Shown: piece by piece, positions 7,620 through 13,171 of the stretch
Layout of the letters: every line of letters starts with the position of its first letter
Position numbering within the stretch: the stretch's first letter is position 1
NCBI GenBank assembly: GCA_964437505.1
Contig: CAYTGU010000022.1
Coordinates: 1-13,171 of the forward strand
Direction of reading: 5' to 3'
DNA: 13,171 nt
Origin: JAHJDO01 sp964437505
GTDB lineage: Bacteria > JAHJDO01
Notes under the pieces: generated by a model
Databases searched by the model: none
What the model was told of the DNA's origin: nothing
Seen by the model: only the letters and a program-made list of their open reading frames with translations
Position numbers and translations under genes: made by a program

Positions 7620-8000
7620 ATGAAGGACTGGGTCGCTGCATCCTCAATAGATGAACTTAAAGATGCTTTCCCTCCTGCGGAAGGAGAGACTGCTCCGCCT
7701 ATAGAGCCTCAAGAAACTACACAGACAAAAGAGCTCATGGGAATTGGAGAACTGCTGAAAATAAGCTGGTCAGTAATAAAGAACAATATAGCAACTCTTC
7801 TTGGAATTGCCGCTCTTTATATGGTAGTTGCAACTGGAATAGAATGTTTACCAGCTATTTTCCGGCTGTTTGCGCTTCCTGTAACAATTATCATCCCCTT
7901 AATTACTGGCATAGCTTTAATTTTTGCAATAAATAATGTTCTTGAAGGAAGTCCTGTAGATATTAAAGGAACAAGTGTTGTTAAAGCCAAACAGGAATGA
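7620..8000 (+). CDS. Small two-helix membrane protein of unknown function
   Basis: A 126-residue protein starting at ATG 7620, one base after the permease stop, with an AAAGGAGG ribosome site at 7603-7610. An in-frame TTG 24 bases upstream was rejected because it lies within that ribosome site region. Residues 1-40 are acidic and proline-rich (FPPAEGETAPPIEPQE) and probably cytoplasmic. IGELLKISWSVIKNN (about 42-56) looks like an amphipathic lead-in, followed by two membrane helices (about 57-78 and 84-106) and a short hydrophilic tail. The pattern of a lead-in followed by a helix resembles the start of GDPD-type membrane domains and DUF975-like proteins, but only part of such a domain would fit. 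It may be an accessory subunit of the upstream transporter. No family is recognised with confidence. Confidence 0.7.
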   Translation: MKDWVAASSIDELKDAFPPAEGETAPPIEPQETTQTKELMGIGELLKISWSVIKNNIATLLGIAALYMVVATGIECLPAIFRLFALPVTIIIPLITGIALIFAINNVLEGSPVDIKGTSVVKAKQE

Positions 8001-8137
8001 GAAAATCAGAATTCGGGATAGAATCTATTATATGAGACGCAAAATGAGACAAACTGTTAACGCATTTTAACACTTTCAAGACTTTGTCGATAAATGCAAG
8101 AAAGGAGGTGCGGCGGATAAAAAATAAAATGCAGAAA

Positions 8138-8162
8138 AGCTAAAAAGATTGGCTTTTTAGCT
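8138..8162 (+). repeat. Inverted repeat, copy A (10-base arms, 5-base loop)
   Basis: AGCTAAAAAG (8138-8147), loop ATTGG, CTTTTTAGCT (8153-8162) is a perfect inverted repeat. Its inner part, CTAAAAAG and CTTTTTAG with a five-base spacer, is the same as the element at 12301-12321. It lies 36 bases upstream of the ATG at 8199. No T-run follows the hairpin, so it is a poor intrinsic terminator on the plus strand. It could be a protein binding site in DNA, an RNA hairpin in the leader, or a weak terminator for the preceding operon. Confidence 0.7.
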
Positions 8163-8166
8163 AATT

Positions 8167-8187
8167 TATAATCTATTTTATAAGGAG
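8167..8187 (+). promoter_or_regulatory. Possible -10 box and ribosome site before the repeat-protein gene
   Basis: A perfect TATAAT lies at 8167-8172 and AAGGAG at 8182-8187, 11 bases before the ATG at 8199. No good -35 box is present at the expected distance; instead the inverted repeat at 8138-8162 covers that position. If this is a true promoter it might depend on a protein bound to that repeat. In an AT-rich gap a TATAAT can arise by chance, so only the ribosome site is well supported. Confidence 0.4.
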
Positions 8188-8198
8188 AACGAAGAACT

Positions 8199-9125
8199 AT
8201 GGACACTACTTGGAAGTATAATCCTATCAAGATATTAATTATGGCGCTGATTGTCTCTTTGTGCTTGCCTGTTAACGGATCTTCTCAGGAAAGCAAAGAA
8301 AACAAGGATAAAAGCTTAGATAAAAGCTTAAATGCAGCAAGAGAGTCGCTGGAGCATACTAAAGCAAGATTGCGTAAAGCTATGCAGCCTTCACCCGAAA
8401 ATTTAAAAAATCTAGGAAATGTTTGCGGATTGGTATTTGATGTTTTTGGGGGAGAAAACCGTAATGTTTACGGCGTTAATATTGCTGGTATATGCGCAGA
8501 CACTATCAACGATGTAACAGGTATTCAGGCAGGTGGAGTCACGAGTGTGACAATGGGAACAATGACAGGCGCTCAGATTTCAGGATTGTTAAATCTTGCA
8601 GGCAAAACAAAAGGGATTCAAATCAGCGGAGTGGGTAACCTTGCAGAAAAAATGACAGGCGTTGAAATAGCGGGTATGTTTAATGTGGGAGTAGAAAATA
8701 CAAAAGGCATTCAAATAGTTGGTTTTGCGAATGTCAATATAGAAAATGTAAAAGGCGTTGAAATAGCGGGTATGTTTAATGTGGGAGCAAAAAATACAAA
8801 AGGTATTCAGGCAGGTGGAATCATGAGTGTGACAATGGGAACAATGACAGGCGCTCAGATTTCAGGATTGTTAAATCTTGCAGGCAAAACAAAAGGGATT
8901 CAAATCAGCGGACTGGGTAACTTTGCAGAAAAAAAAATGACAGGCATTCAGGCGTCAGTATTTAATAATCGCGCAGAACAGGTTAAAGGAATGCAGATTG
9001 GTATTAGCAATAATTGTAAGAAAATGAAGGGCGTGCAAATTGGATTGTTTAACCGCATTGATAATGGAATACTGCCGTTTTTCCCAATTATCAATATGAA
9101 TTTCTCTTCTCGCAGCGAGGAATAA
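8199..9125 (+). CDS. Exported repeat protein, LA_2272 surface-repeat type
   Basis: A 308-residue protein. Residues 1-27 look like a signal peptide (IKILIMALIVSLCLPVNG); the Cys at 22 lacks a good lipobox. A charged helical segment follows (about 31-65). From about 92 to 285 there are roughly a dozen 14-16-residue repeats with the pattern G-(I/V/A/M)-(Q/E/N)-x-x-G-x-x-N, for example GIQISGVGNLAEKMT (139-153) and GVEIAGMFNVGVENTK (154-169). The C-terminus (NGILPFFPIINMNF) is hydrophobic and aromatic. This pattern matches what NCBI names the LA_2272 family surface repeat-containing protein, as I recall it; no function is established. The regular spacing suggests a stacked beta (solenoid-like) fold, which is inference. 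The stop is one base before the next ATG, so the two genes are coupled. Confidence 0.8.
   Translation: MDTTWKYNPIKILIMALIVSLCLPVNGSSQESKENKDKSLDKSLNAARESLEHTKARLRKAMQPSPENLKNLGNVCGLVFDVFGGENRNVYGVNIAGICADTINDVTGIQAGGVTSVTMGTMTGAQISGLLNLAGKTKGIQISGVGNLAEKMTGVEIAGMFNVGVENTKGIQIVGFANVNIENVKGVEIAGMFNVGAKNTKGIQAGGIMSVTMGTMTGAQISGLLNLAGKTKGIQISGLGNFAEKKMTGIQASVFNNRAEQVKGMQIGISNNCKKMKGVQIGLFNRIDNGILPFFPIINMNFSSRSEE
8521..8937 (+). repeat. Internal DNA duplication within the repeat-protein gene
   Basis: A segment of about 130 bases beginning at 8521 recurs at 8803, an offset of 282 bases (94 codons), with four substitutions plus a 3-base difference in an A-run (A6 at 8647-8652 against A9 at the matching place, adding one Lys). 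A second, shorter match starts at about 8659 and recurs at about 8755, an offset of 96 bases (32 codons). Both offsets are multiples of three and keep the frame, so the protein repeats have recently grown by in-frame duplication. Confidence 0.85.
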
Positions 9126-9126
9126 A

Positions 9127-10482
9127 ATGAATATTAATATTCCTAGATTTTTAAAGAACAGTCTTTTAAGCATACTGGTTATCTTTATTATTCTTCTCTT
9201 AGTAAAGGTTTTTTCTTTTACCCCTGAGAGTGGATTTGCCTTTATGCAGCGACCTGATAAGATTGCTATAGATGGAAAAGGAAATATTTATGTACTCTCC
9301 AGCATGAGCGGAACCACCTGGAAATATGACCAGAAAGGCAATTTAAAATTTCGTCTTAAGCATTCTCTGATGGAGACGGCCAAAGGCTTCGTGCCACGTA
9401 ATATAACCGCAGTCAATAACAAAATTTATGTTGCAGACACTTTTGGGAAAAAAGTTGGTTTACTAGATCATGAGGGAAAGGTTAAAAATATCGTTGTCTT
9501 GCAGTCAGAAACAATAGGCAGTTTTTCTGTAGATAACAAAGGGAATATTTATGTGACAGAGAGTTTAAAAAATAAGGTTCTTAAGCTGGACAGTAAGGGC
9601 AGATTAATCATGCAGATTGGGGGCACAGGACCTGGCAAAGGATATAATAATTTACCTGACGGAAGCGGGAGTGACGAAGGACAATTTAGGAATCCCAGGT
9701 GGATAACAGTTGATAGTGTTGCTAATATTTACGTTGCTGATGCCAAGAATTATAGAATACAAAAGTTTGATTCAAATGGAAATTTTCTCAGTGCTGTCAA
9801 AACAGGTGGTAACTTCTATCTACAAAATGTTTGTGTAGATCAGGATGGAAATCTTTACGTATCTGATTTATTTTCTATAAGTAAATTTACGCTGGACGGC
9901 AACAAGACCTATTCAATTGATTTAGGCAAAGAAAACAAGCAGATAATGGATATTTGTGTAGGTCCTGATAATAATCTATATGTATTTGCTTCTTCCTCTC
10001 TTGTAAATGGAGGAAATACACTTAGGAAATATAGCCTTGATGGGAACTTAATAACTTCTATGGAATTACCTAAAAAGAAGGATATGCCCAACGTTTTAGC
10101 CATAGTCACTAATATAAAGCATATCTTAATATACGGGGTATCTTCAATATTTGCGGTCTATGCCGCTTCTTTTTCTCTGTCCTGGTTGTTATATGCCATA
10201 ATAGTAAGTATCTGTTTCAGTGTCTATGCCTATTTTGATGGAAGAAGGCGATTTTCCAAAATTTTGCCGGTTATTATATGGATAGTTATTGTTATTATAA
10301 CTGGGCTTTTAGGATTTATCTGTTATCTTAACTTTCGCAATAAAGGTGATTTCTGGCCATGTGAGAAATGTGGAAAGAAAAAGCTTATTAACTTAAAACG
10401 ATGTCCTTTCTGTGGTCAGGCAAAACTAAAGAAGATGGAAGTTTTAGGTCAAAGAAGTTTAAGAAGTCCGAGAGCGTTGTAA
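9127..10482 (+). CDS. Membrane-anchored NHL propeller protein with C-terminal zinc ribbon
   Basis: A 451-residue protein. An N-terminal membrane helix (about 10-31) is followed by six NHL-type blades at about 43-72, 89-117, 131-158, 188-217, 232-258 and 273-307, each with a GNIYV-like core (GNIYVLS, KIYVADTFG, GNIYVTE, NIYVADAKNYRIQKFD, GNLYVSD, NNLYVFA). Six blades make a complete propeller, presumably outside the membrane. Then come two or three more helices (about 332-370, which may be one or two, and 379-402). Last is a CxxC-x10-CxxC zinc ribbon (C412, C415, C426, C429) with a basic tail. NHL propellers bind proteins, RNA or glycans. The side of the membrane facing the zinc ribbon depends on the number of helices. 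The ribosome site GAGG overlaps the end of the upstream gene. No named family is recognised for the whole architecture. Confidence 0.8.
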   Translation: MNINIPRFLKNSLLSILVIFIILLLVKVFSFTPESGFAFMQRPDKIAIDGKGNIYVLSSMSGTTWKYDQKGNLKFRLKHSLMETAKGFVPRNITAVNNKIYVADTFGKKVGLLDHEGKVKNIVVLQSETIGSFSVDNKGNIYVTESLKNKVLKLDSKGRLIMQIGGTGPGKGYNNLPDGSGSDEGQFRNPRWITVDSVANIYVADAKNYRIQKFDSNGNFLSAVKTGGNFYLQNVCVDQDGNLYVSDLFSISKFTLDGNKTYSIDLGKENKQIMDICVGPDNNLYVFASSSLVNGGNTLRKYSLDGNLITSMELPKKKDMPNVLAIVTNIKHILIYGVSSIFAVYAASFSLSWLLYAIIVSICFSVYAYFDGRRRFSKILPVIIWIVIVIITGLLGFICYLNFRNKGDFWPCEKCGKKKLINLKRCPFCGQAKLKKMEVLGQRSLRSPRAL

Positions 10483-10514
10483 CGGTCAAAACGACAAAGG
10501 TGGAAATAAAATAA

Positions 10515-11843
10515 CTACTTTTTAAATTGCTTCAATGCCTGCCATGAGACTTTATAGTTATTGCTTGCGCTCCATAATAGCCATCCGCATGCATTAGCTT
10601 CTTTAGCAGCTTTTATTTCCTCAAGAATGTAGTCTTTATTCCACTTGGAGCGGGTTACTTTATATGGAAATGCCTGAAGCCATGGTCTTATAGTAACGCC
10701 TGTTTTCTCTGTAGCAATTCCAGTTTTTTTGCAACCTTGTGAAATAAAATAGTACGGATGGTCTGCAGGATTCTTTCTGCCTTCAAATCTGCCGTAGAAA
10801 TGAGACGGATACAGCATCGGACTTATTATGTCAGCATATTTTGCAAGATCTTGAATCCTCTGCCCTGTGATTTCTTCATCTTCTTTGCGCTGCCATGCCG
10901 TTATTGCATAAACATCTATAGATAACAAAACTTTCTTTCTGCGTGTTAATTCATAAGCTCTCTTCAGAAAACTTGTTATGATTGTATGTTTCTCGATGTT
11001 TGCTTCATCAAATGAATACTTTGCATCTTTGACCCTTCCCATTGCAGGAAATCTAAGATAATCAAACTGAATTTCATCCACACCCAAATCGCATAGCTCC
11101 GTGACCAGGTCAAGATTGTATTTCTGGACCATCTCAAGAGAAGGGTCTACCCAACGGATATTTCCCTTTTGTTTCCACACATCTTCGCTAGACTTGCTCT
11201 GTACAGCTAAGTCAGGGCGTTTCTTAGCCAAGATTACATCACAGAAAAGAGCAATTCTTGCTACAACATGTATATCCTCTCTATGCAAAAGATATATCAT
11301 TTTACTTATGTCTCTTATTTGGGATTTTCTGGTAGCACCTATTTTCTTTGCGAGTGGTACTGAGCTCTTATATGTTACTATGCCGTCAACATCTTTTGCG
11401 TCAAAAATTATGGTGTTTCCTCCGAAAGATTTTAATTTTTTTGCTAATGTCAAAATCCTTTCCGTTCCTGCTGTATTACCGGTTATGTATATTCCTTTTG
11501 CATTAAAAGATTTGTCTTTTGTGATTGTTTTTGCCTTGACAGGCTTTGTTCTGACAACAGGAATTCTGAGTTTCTTATTTGCCTTAAGATCTATCTGATT
11601 AACACCATTAAGCCTTTTTATTTCTTTAACCAGGGGTGACAATGTGTAGAAGTCGCTCAGAGGGAGATATTTTCCAGCAATTTTATACAATGACTCTCCA
11701 CTTCTTACAGTATGATTTATAAAGGAGGATGAAGCACCGTATAATGGGGAAATACAAAATCCAAGTAAAAGCCAAATGCTGAACAAACCCAAAATTTTAA
11801 TTTTCAAAACCCTAAACATTTGTGAGAAACTATCATTTTTCAT
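10515..11843 (-). CDS. Secreted LysM plus DUF4015 putative glycoside hydrolase
   Basis: A 442-residue protein from ATG at 11843. A hydrophobic signal segment (KILGLFSIWLLLGFCISPLYGA) ends near residue 37. A LysM peptidoglycan-binding domain follows (about 43-97; HTVRSGESLYKIAGKYL ... LKANKKLRIPV). From about 117 to the end is a DUF4015 (putative glycoside hydrolase, TIM-barrel-like) domain: GIYITGNTAG, NTIIFDAKDVDGIVTYKS, VVARIALFCDVILAKKRPDLAV, RWVDPSLEMVQKYN, the conserved GVDEIQFDYLRFP, and WLLWSASNNYKVSW at the end. Activity on a wall or other polysaccharide is inferred; the family is poorly characterised. No strong ribosome site precedes any start. TTG at 11855 and ATG at 11819 (which gives a neater signal peptide) are alternatives. 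It converges on the NHL gene with a 32-base gap and diverges from hinT. Confidence 0.88.
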   Translation of the reverse strand: MKNDSFSQMFRVLKIKILGLFSIWLLLGFCISPLYGASSSFINHTVRSGESLYKIAGKYLPLSDFYTLSPLVKEIKRLNGVNQIDLKANKKLRIPVVRTKPVKAKTITKDKSFNAKGIYITGNTAGTERILTLAKKLKSFGGNTIIFDAKDVDGIVTYKSSVPLAKKIGATRKSQIRDISKMIYLLHREDIHVVARIALFCDVILAKKRPDLAVQSKSSEDVWKQKGNIRWVDPSLEMVQKYNLDLVTELCDLGVDEIQFDYLRFPAMGRVKDAKYSFDEANIEKHTIITSFLKRAYELTRRKKVLLSIDVYAITAWQRKEDEEITGQRIQDLAKYADIISPMLYPSHFYGRFEGRKNPADHPYYFISQGCKKTGIATEKTGVTIRPWLQAFPYKVTRSKWNKDYILEEIKAAKEANACGWLLWSASNNYKVSWQALKQFKK

Positions 11844-11879
11844 AAAGCAAGTCAAGCAAATGGGATGTCATAAATAACA

Positions 11880-11925
11880 TTGGATTTAGATATATGGTTT
11901 AGCGTATAATTGGATCAGAAGGAGG
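11880..11925 (+). promoter_or_regulatory. Probable promoter and strong ribosome site for hinT
   Basis: TATAAT at 11905-11910 is a perfect -10 box; the best -35 candidate is TTGGAT at 11880-11885, with a long 19-base spacer. AAGGAGG at 11919-11925 lies 7 bases before the ATG at 11933. The leader would be only about 16 bases, so the ribosome site sits almost at the 5' end of the message. The -35 box is the weak part of this call. Confidence 0.55.
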
Positions 11926-11932
11926 ATATATC

Positions 11933-12271
11933 ATGAGTGATTGTTTATTCTGTGGGATTATTAACAAGGAAATTCCCGCAGAAATAGTATATGAAGATGA
12001 TGATGTAATAGCATTTAAAGACATTAAACCTGTTGCGTCCACTCACGTACTAATAGTTCCAAAGAAACACATTCCAACGCTTATTGATGTTGATGATAAT
12101 ATGTTAATTGGGAAGATACATAGAATAGCTGTAGAACTAGCAGAGAAAAACAACATTGCTTCTTCAGGTTTTCGCATAGTATGCAACTGCAATAGACATG
12201 GCGGGCAAGAGGTATTTCATCTGCATTTCCATCTTATAGGTGGAAGAGTTATGAATTGGCCGCCAGGCTAA
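11933..12271 (+). CDS. hinT: HIT family nucleotide hydrolase (HinT type)
   Basis: A 112-residue histidine triad protein. It starts MSDCLFCGIINKEIPAEIVYEDD, with a CxxC (C4, C7) that together with histidines forms the zinc site in many bacterial members. The histidine triad is HLHFHLIGGR (H96, H98, H100), with H98 the expected nucleophile. The C-terminal MNWPPG, including the Trp, is characteristic of the Hint branch rather than Fhit. Hint proteins hydrolyse adenosine phosphoramidates and aminoacyl-adenylates such as those made by lysyl-tRNA synthetase. The ATG is supported by a near-perfect ribosome site. dnaG follows after an 80-base gap. Confidence 0.94.
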   Translation: MSDCLFCGIINKEIPAEIVYEDDDVIAFKDIKPVASTHVLIVPKKHIPTLIDVDDNMLIGKIHRIAVELAEKNNIASSGFRIVCNCNRHGGQEVFHLHFHLIGGRVMNWPPG

Positions 12272-12272
12272 T

Positions 12273-12302
12273 TTGACAGGTCGTATATTCTCATGCTAAA
12301 CT
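12273..12302 (+). promoter_or_regulatory. Possible promoter for dnaG
   Basis: TTGACA at 12273-12278 is a perfect -35 box, starting two bases after the hinT stop. With an 18-base spacer the -10 would be TAAACT at 12297-12302, four of six consensus bases. The predicted start near 12309 falls inside the inverted repeat at 12301-12321, which would place that repeat where an operator commonly lies. Read-through from hinT is an equally likely source of dnaG message. Confidence 0.5.
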
Positions 12303-12321
12303 AAAAAGTTCGACTTTTTAG
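12301..12321 (+). repeat. Inverted repeat, copy B (8-base arms, 5-base spacer)
   Basis: CTAAAAAG (12301-12308), TTCGA, CTTTTTAG (12314-12321). The arms can be extended inward to nine bases with a three-base loop. The arms and spacing are identical to the element at 8140-8160, while the spacer sequence differs. It lies 30 bases upstream of the dnaG ATG and 29 bases after the hinT stop, with no T-run behind it. It could act as a terminator, an operator at the dnaG transcription start, or an RNA hairpin. Confidence 0.7.
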
Positions 12322-12351
12322 AAGAAATACTTATAAAGGCAGTCTAAATTT

Positions 12352-13171
12352 ATGGCTGGAATGATTCCTGAGTCAGTTATTGAGAATATACAACAACAGA
12401 GCGATATTGTTTCAATTATTTCCAGTTATATTCCCCTAAAACAGGTAGGAAGAAGTTTTAAAGCGCTGTGTCCATTTCATGGTGAAAAGACTCCGTCATT
12501 CATAGTCAGCTCGGAAAAACAAATATTCCATTGCTTTGGCTGTGGAGCAGGAGGTAATGTATTTGGCTTTGTAATGAAATACGAAAATATGACTTTTATT
12601 GAAGCGGTAGAGTCACTTGCAGATAAAGCAGGAATATCTATTACAAGGCAAAAAATAGATACACATGTTTTAGATCTGTATAGAGTTAATAATACAGTCT
12701 CTGATTATTTTATCAATATGCTGATAAATAGTTTAGAAGGTAAACATGCCTATGAGTATCTGAAGAACAGAGGCATTAGCTCTCAGACAATTAAAGACTT
12801 TAAACTGGGATATGCGCCAGCCTCTCCAAAGGTTTTGTTAGAATTTGCTAAAGGGGAGAAAATATCTGAAGCTACTTTAGATAAAGCAGGGATAACTGCG
12901 TATGATTCTCGTGAGAAAAACAGGTATGTAAGATTTAAGGATCGCATTATATTTCCAATACATAATACACAGGGAAAAATCGTGGGTTTCGCGGGCAGAG
13001 CGCTTAACGATAAAACACTTCCCAAATATCTAAATTCCCCGCAGACAGAATTATACAATAAGAGCAATATTCTTTATGGACTTAATATTGCGAAAAAGGA
13101 GGTAGCTGATAAGAAGCATGCTATTATAGTAGAAGGATATATGGATCTTCTCTCGCTTTATCAAGCAGGGT
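12352..13171 (+). CDS. dnaG: DNA primase, N-terminal 273 residues (partial)
   Basis: DnaG lays down the RNA primers for lagging-strand synthesis. The reading frame is open to the window end. The N-terminal CHC2 zinc-binding domain shows CPFHGEKTPSF and HCFGCGAGGNVFGFV, giving C40, H43, C61 and C64 as zinc ligands. The catalytic core follows, with RFKDRIIFPIHN, GFAGRAL, PKYLNSPQTELYNKS and the first TOPRIM motif IIVEGYMDLLSLYQAG (E261, D265). The rest of TOPRIM and the helicase-binding domain lie outside. The ATG at 12352 matches the usual N-terminal length; the ribosome site AAAGG (12335-12339) is weak and 12 bases away. The gene downstream is often rpoD in bacteria, but that cannot be seen here. 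Confidence 0.97.
   Translation, partial: MAGMIPESVIENIQQQSDIVSIISSYIPLKQVGRSFKALCPFHGEKTPSFIVSSEKQIFHCFGCGAGGNVFGFVMKYENMTFIEAVESLADKAGISITRQKIDTHVLDLYRVNNTVSDYFINMLINSLEGKHAYEYLKNRGISSQTIKDFKLGYAPASPKVLLEFAKGEKISEATLDKAGITAYDSREKNRYVRFKDRIIFPIHNTQGKIVGFAGRALNDKTLPKYLNSPQTELYNKSNILYGLNIAKKEVADKKHAIIVEGYMDLLSLYQAG

Noticed and set aside
8094..8131. Tiny open frames (a 9-codon one from 8094 and a 4-codon one from 8129)
   Set aside because: The first contains the ribosome-site sequence within itself and the second is only four codons about 20 bases from it; neither can be supported as a leader peptide.
8199..8280. Lipoprotein signal with Cys22 in the repeat protein
   Set aside because: The residues before the Cys (VSL-C) do not fit a lipobox, which needs a small residue at -1; an ordinary signal peptide is more likely.
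8521..8937. CRISPR-like array or mobile repeat
   Set aside because: The repeats are in frame, encode a regular protein repeat and have no unique spacers, so they are coding duplications.
10483..10514. Terminator between the convergent NHL and DUF4015 genes
   Set aside because: The 32-base gap has no inverted repeat of useful length on either strand.
11101..11598. Plus-strand open frame of 165 codons
   Set aside because: It is the antisense shadow of the DUF4015 protein, whose conserved motifs lie on the minus strand here.
12783..13067. Minus-strand open frame of 94 codons
   Set aside because: It lies wholly within the dnaG core region, which has recognisable conserved motifs on the plus strand.

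Overview
The window is an AT-rich, tightly packed bacterial chromosome segment that uses the standard bacterial code, with ATG, GTG and TTG starts. Nothing in it suggests a plasmid, phage or transposon. The gene content (an EF-G of the divergent EF-G-like group, YebC, RuvC, RuvA, a LysM plus DUF4015 putative glycoside hydrolase, an envelope repeat protein of the LA_2272 type, and an NHL protein ending in a zinc ribbon) fits a deep-branching, poorly cultured lineage, perhaps an Omnitrophota-like candidate phylum. That placement is an impression from gene content, not a phylogenetic result.

Layout. Positions 1-271 hold the 5' end of serS on the minus strand. It diverges from a plus-strand operon (439-5503) of an EF-G-like GTPase, yebC, ruvC, ruvA and galK, whose members overlap or lie a few bases apart. 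A separate promoter at about 5613 drives a second plus-strand operon (5684-8000): a YtrA-type GntR repressor, an ABC ATPase, a six-helix ABC-2 type permease and a small two-helix membrane protein. After a 198-base gap come two closely coupled genes (8199-10482): a secreted or surface protein built of 14-16-residue repeats, and a membrane-anchored six-bladed NHL propeller with a C-terminal CxxC...CxxC zinc ribbon. A convergent minus-strand gene (10515-11843) encodes a LysM plus DUF4015 secreted protein. It diverges from hinT (11933-12271), which is followed by dnaG (12352 to the window end, truncated).

How the genes work together. serS, the EF-G-like factor, YebC, RuvC, RuvA, HinT and DnaG are housekeeping functions in translation, Holliday junction processing and replication. 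galK sits in the translation/recombination operon with an 8-base overlap, where ruvB would often be expected. The GntR-ABC operon has the architecture of a self-regulated stress or export transporter. The repeat protein and the NHL protein are probably an envelope pair of unknown role.

The most interesting points are: (1) two copies of an identical 8-base inverted repeat with the same 5-base spacer, each 31-38 bases upstream of a start codon and about 4.2 kb apart; (2) recent internal duplications in the repeat protein gene, visible at nucleotide level; (3) the NHL/multi-helix/zinc-ribbon fusion next to it; (4) an ABC ATPase with Asp in place of the catalytic Walker B Glu; and (5) a three-copy 8-base tandem repeat between the GntR promoter and its start codon. 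I do not see a clear defence system, CRISPR array, integron or other fully new multi-gene system.
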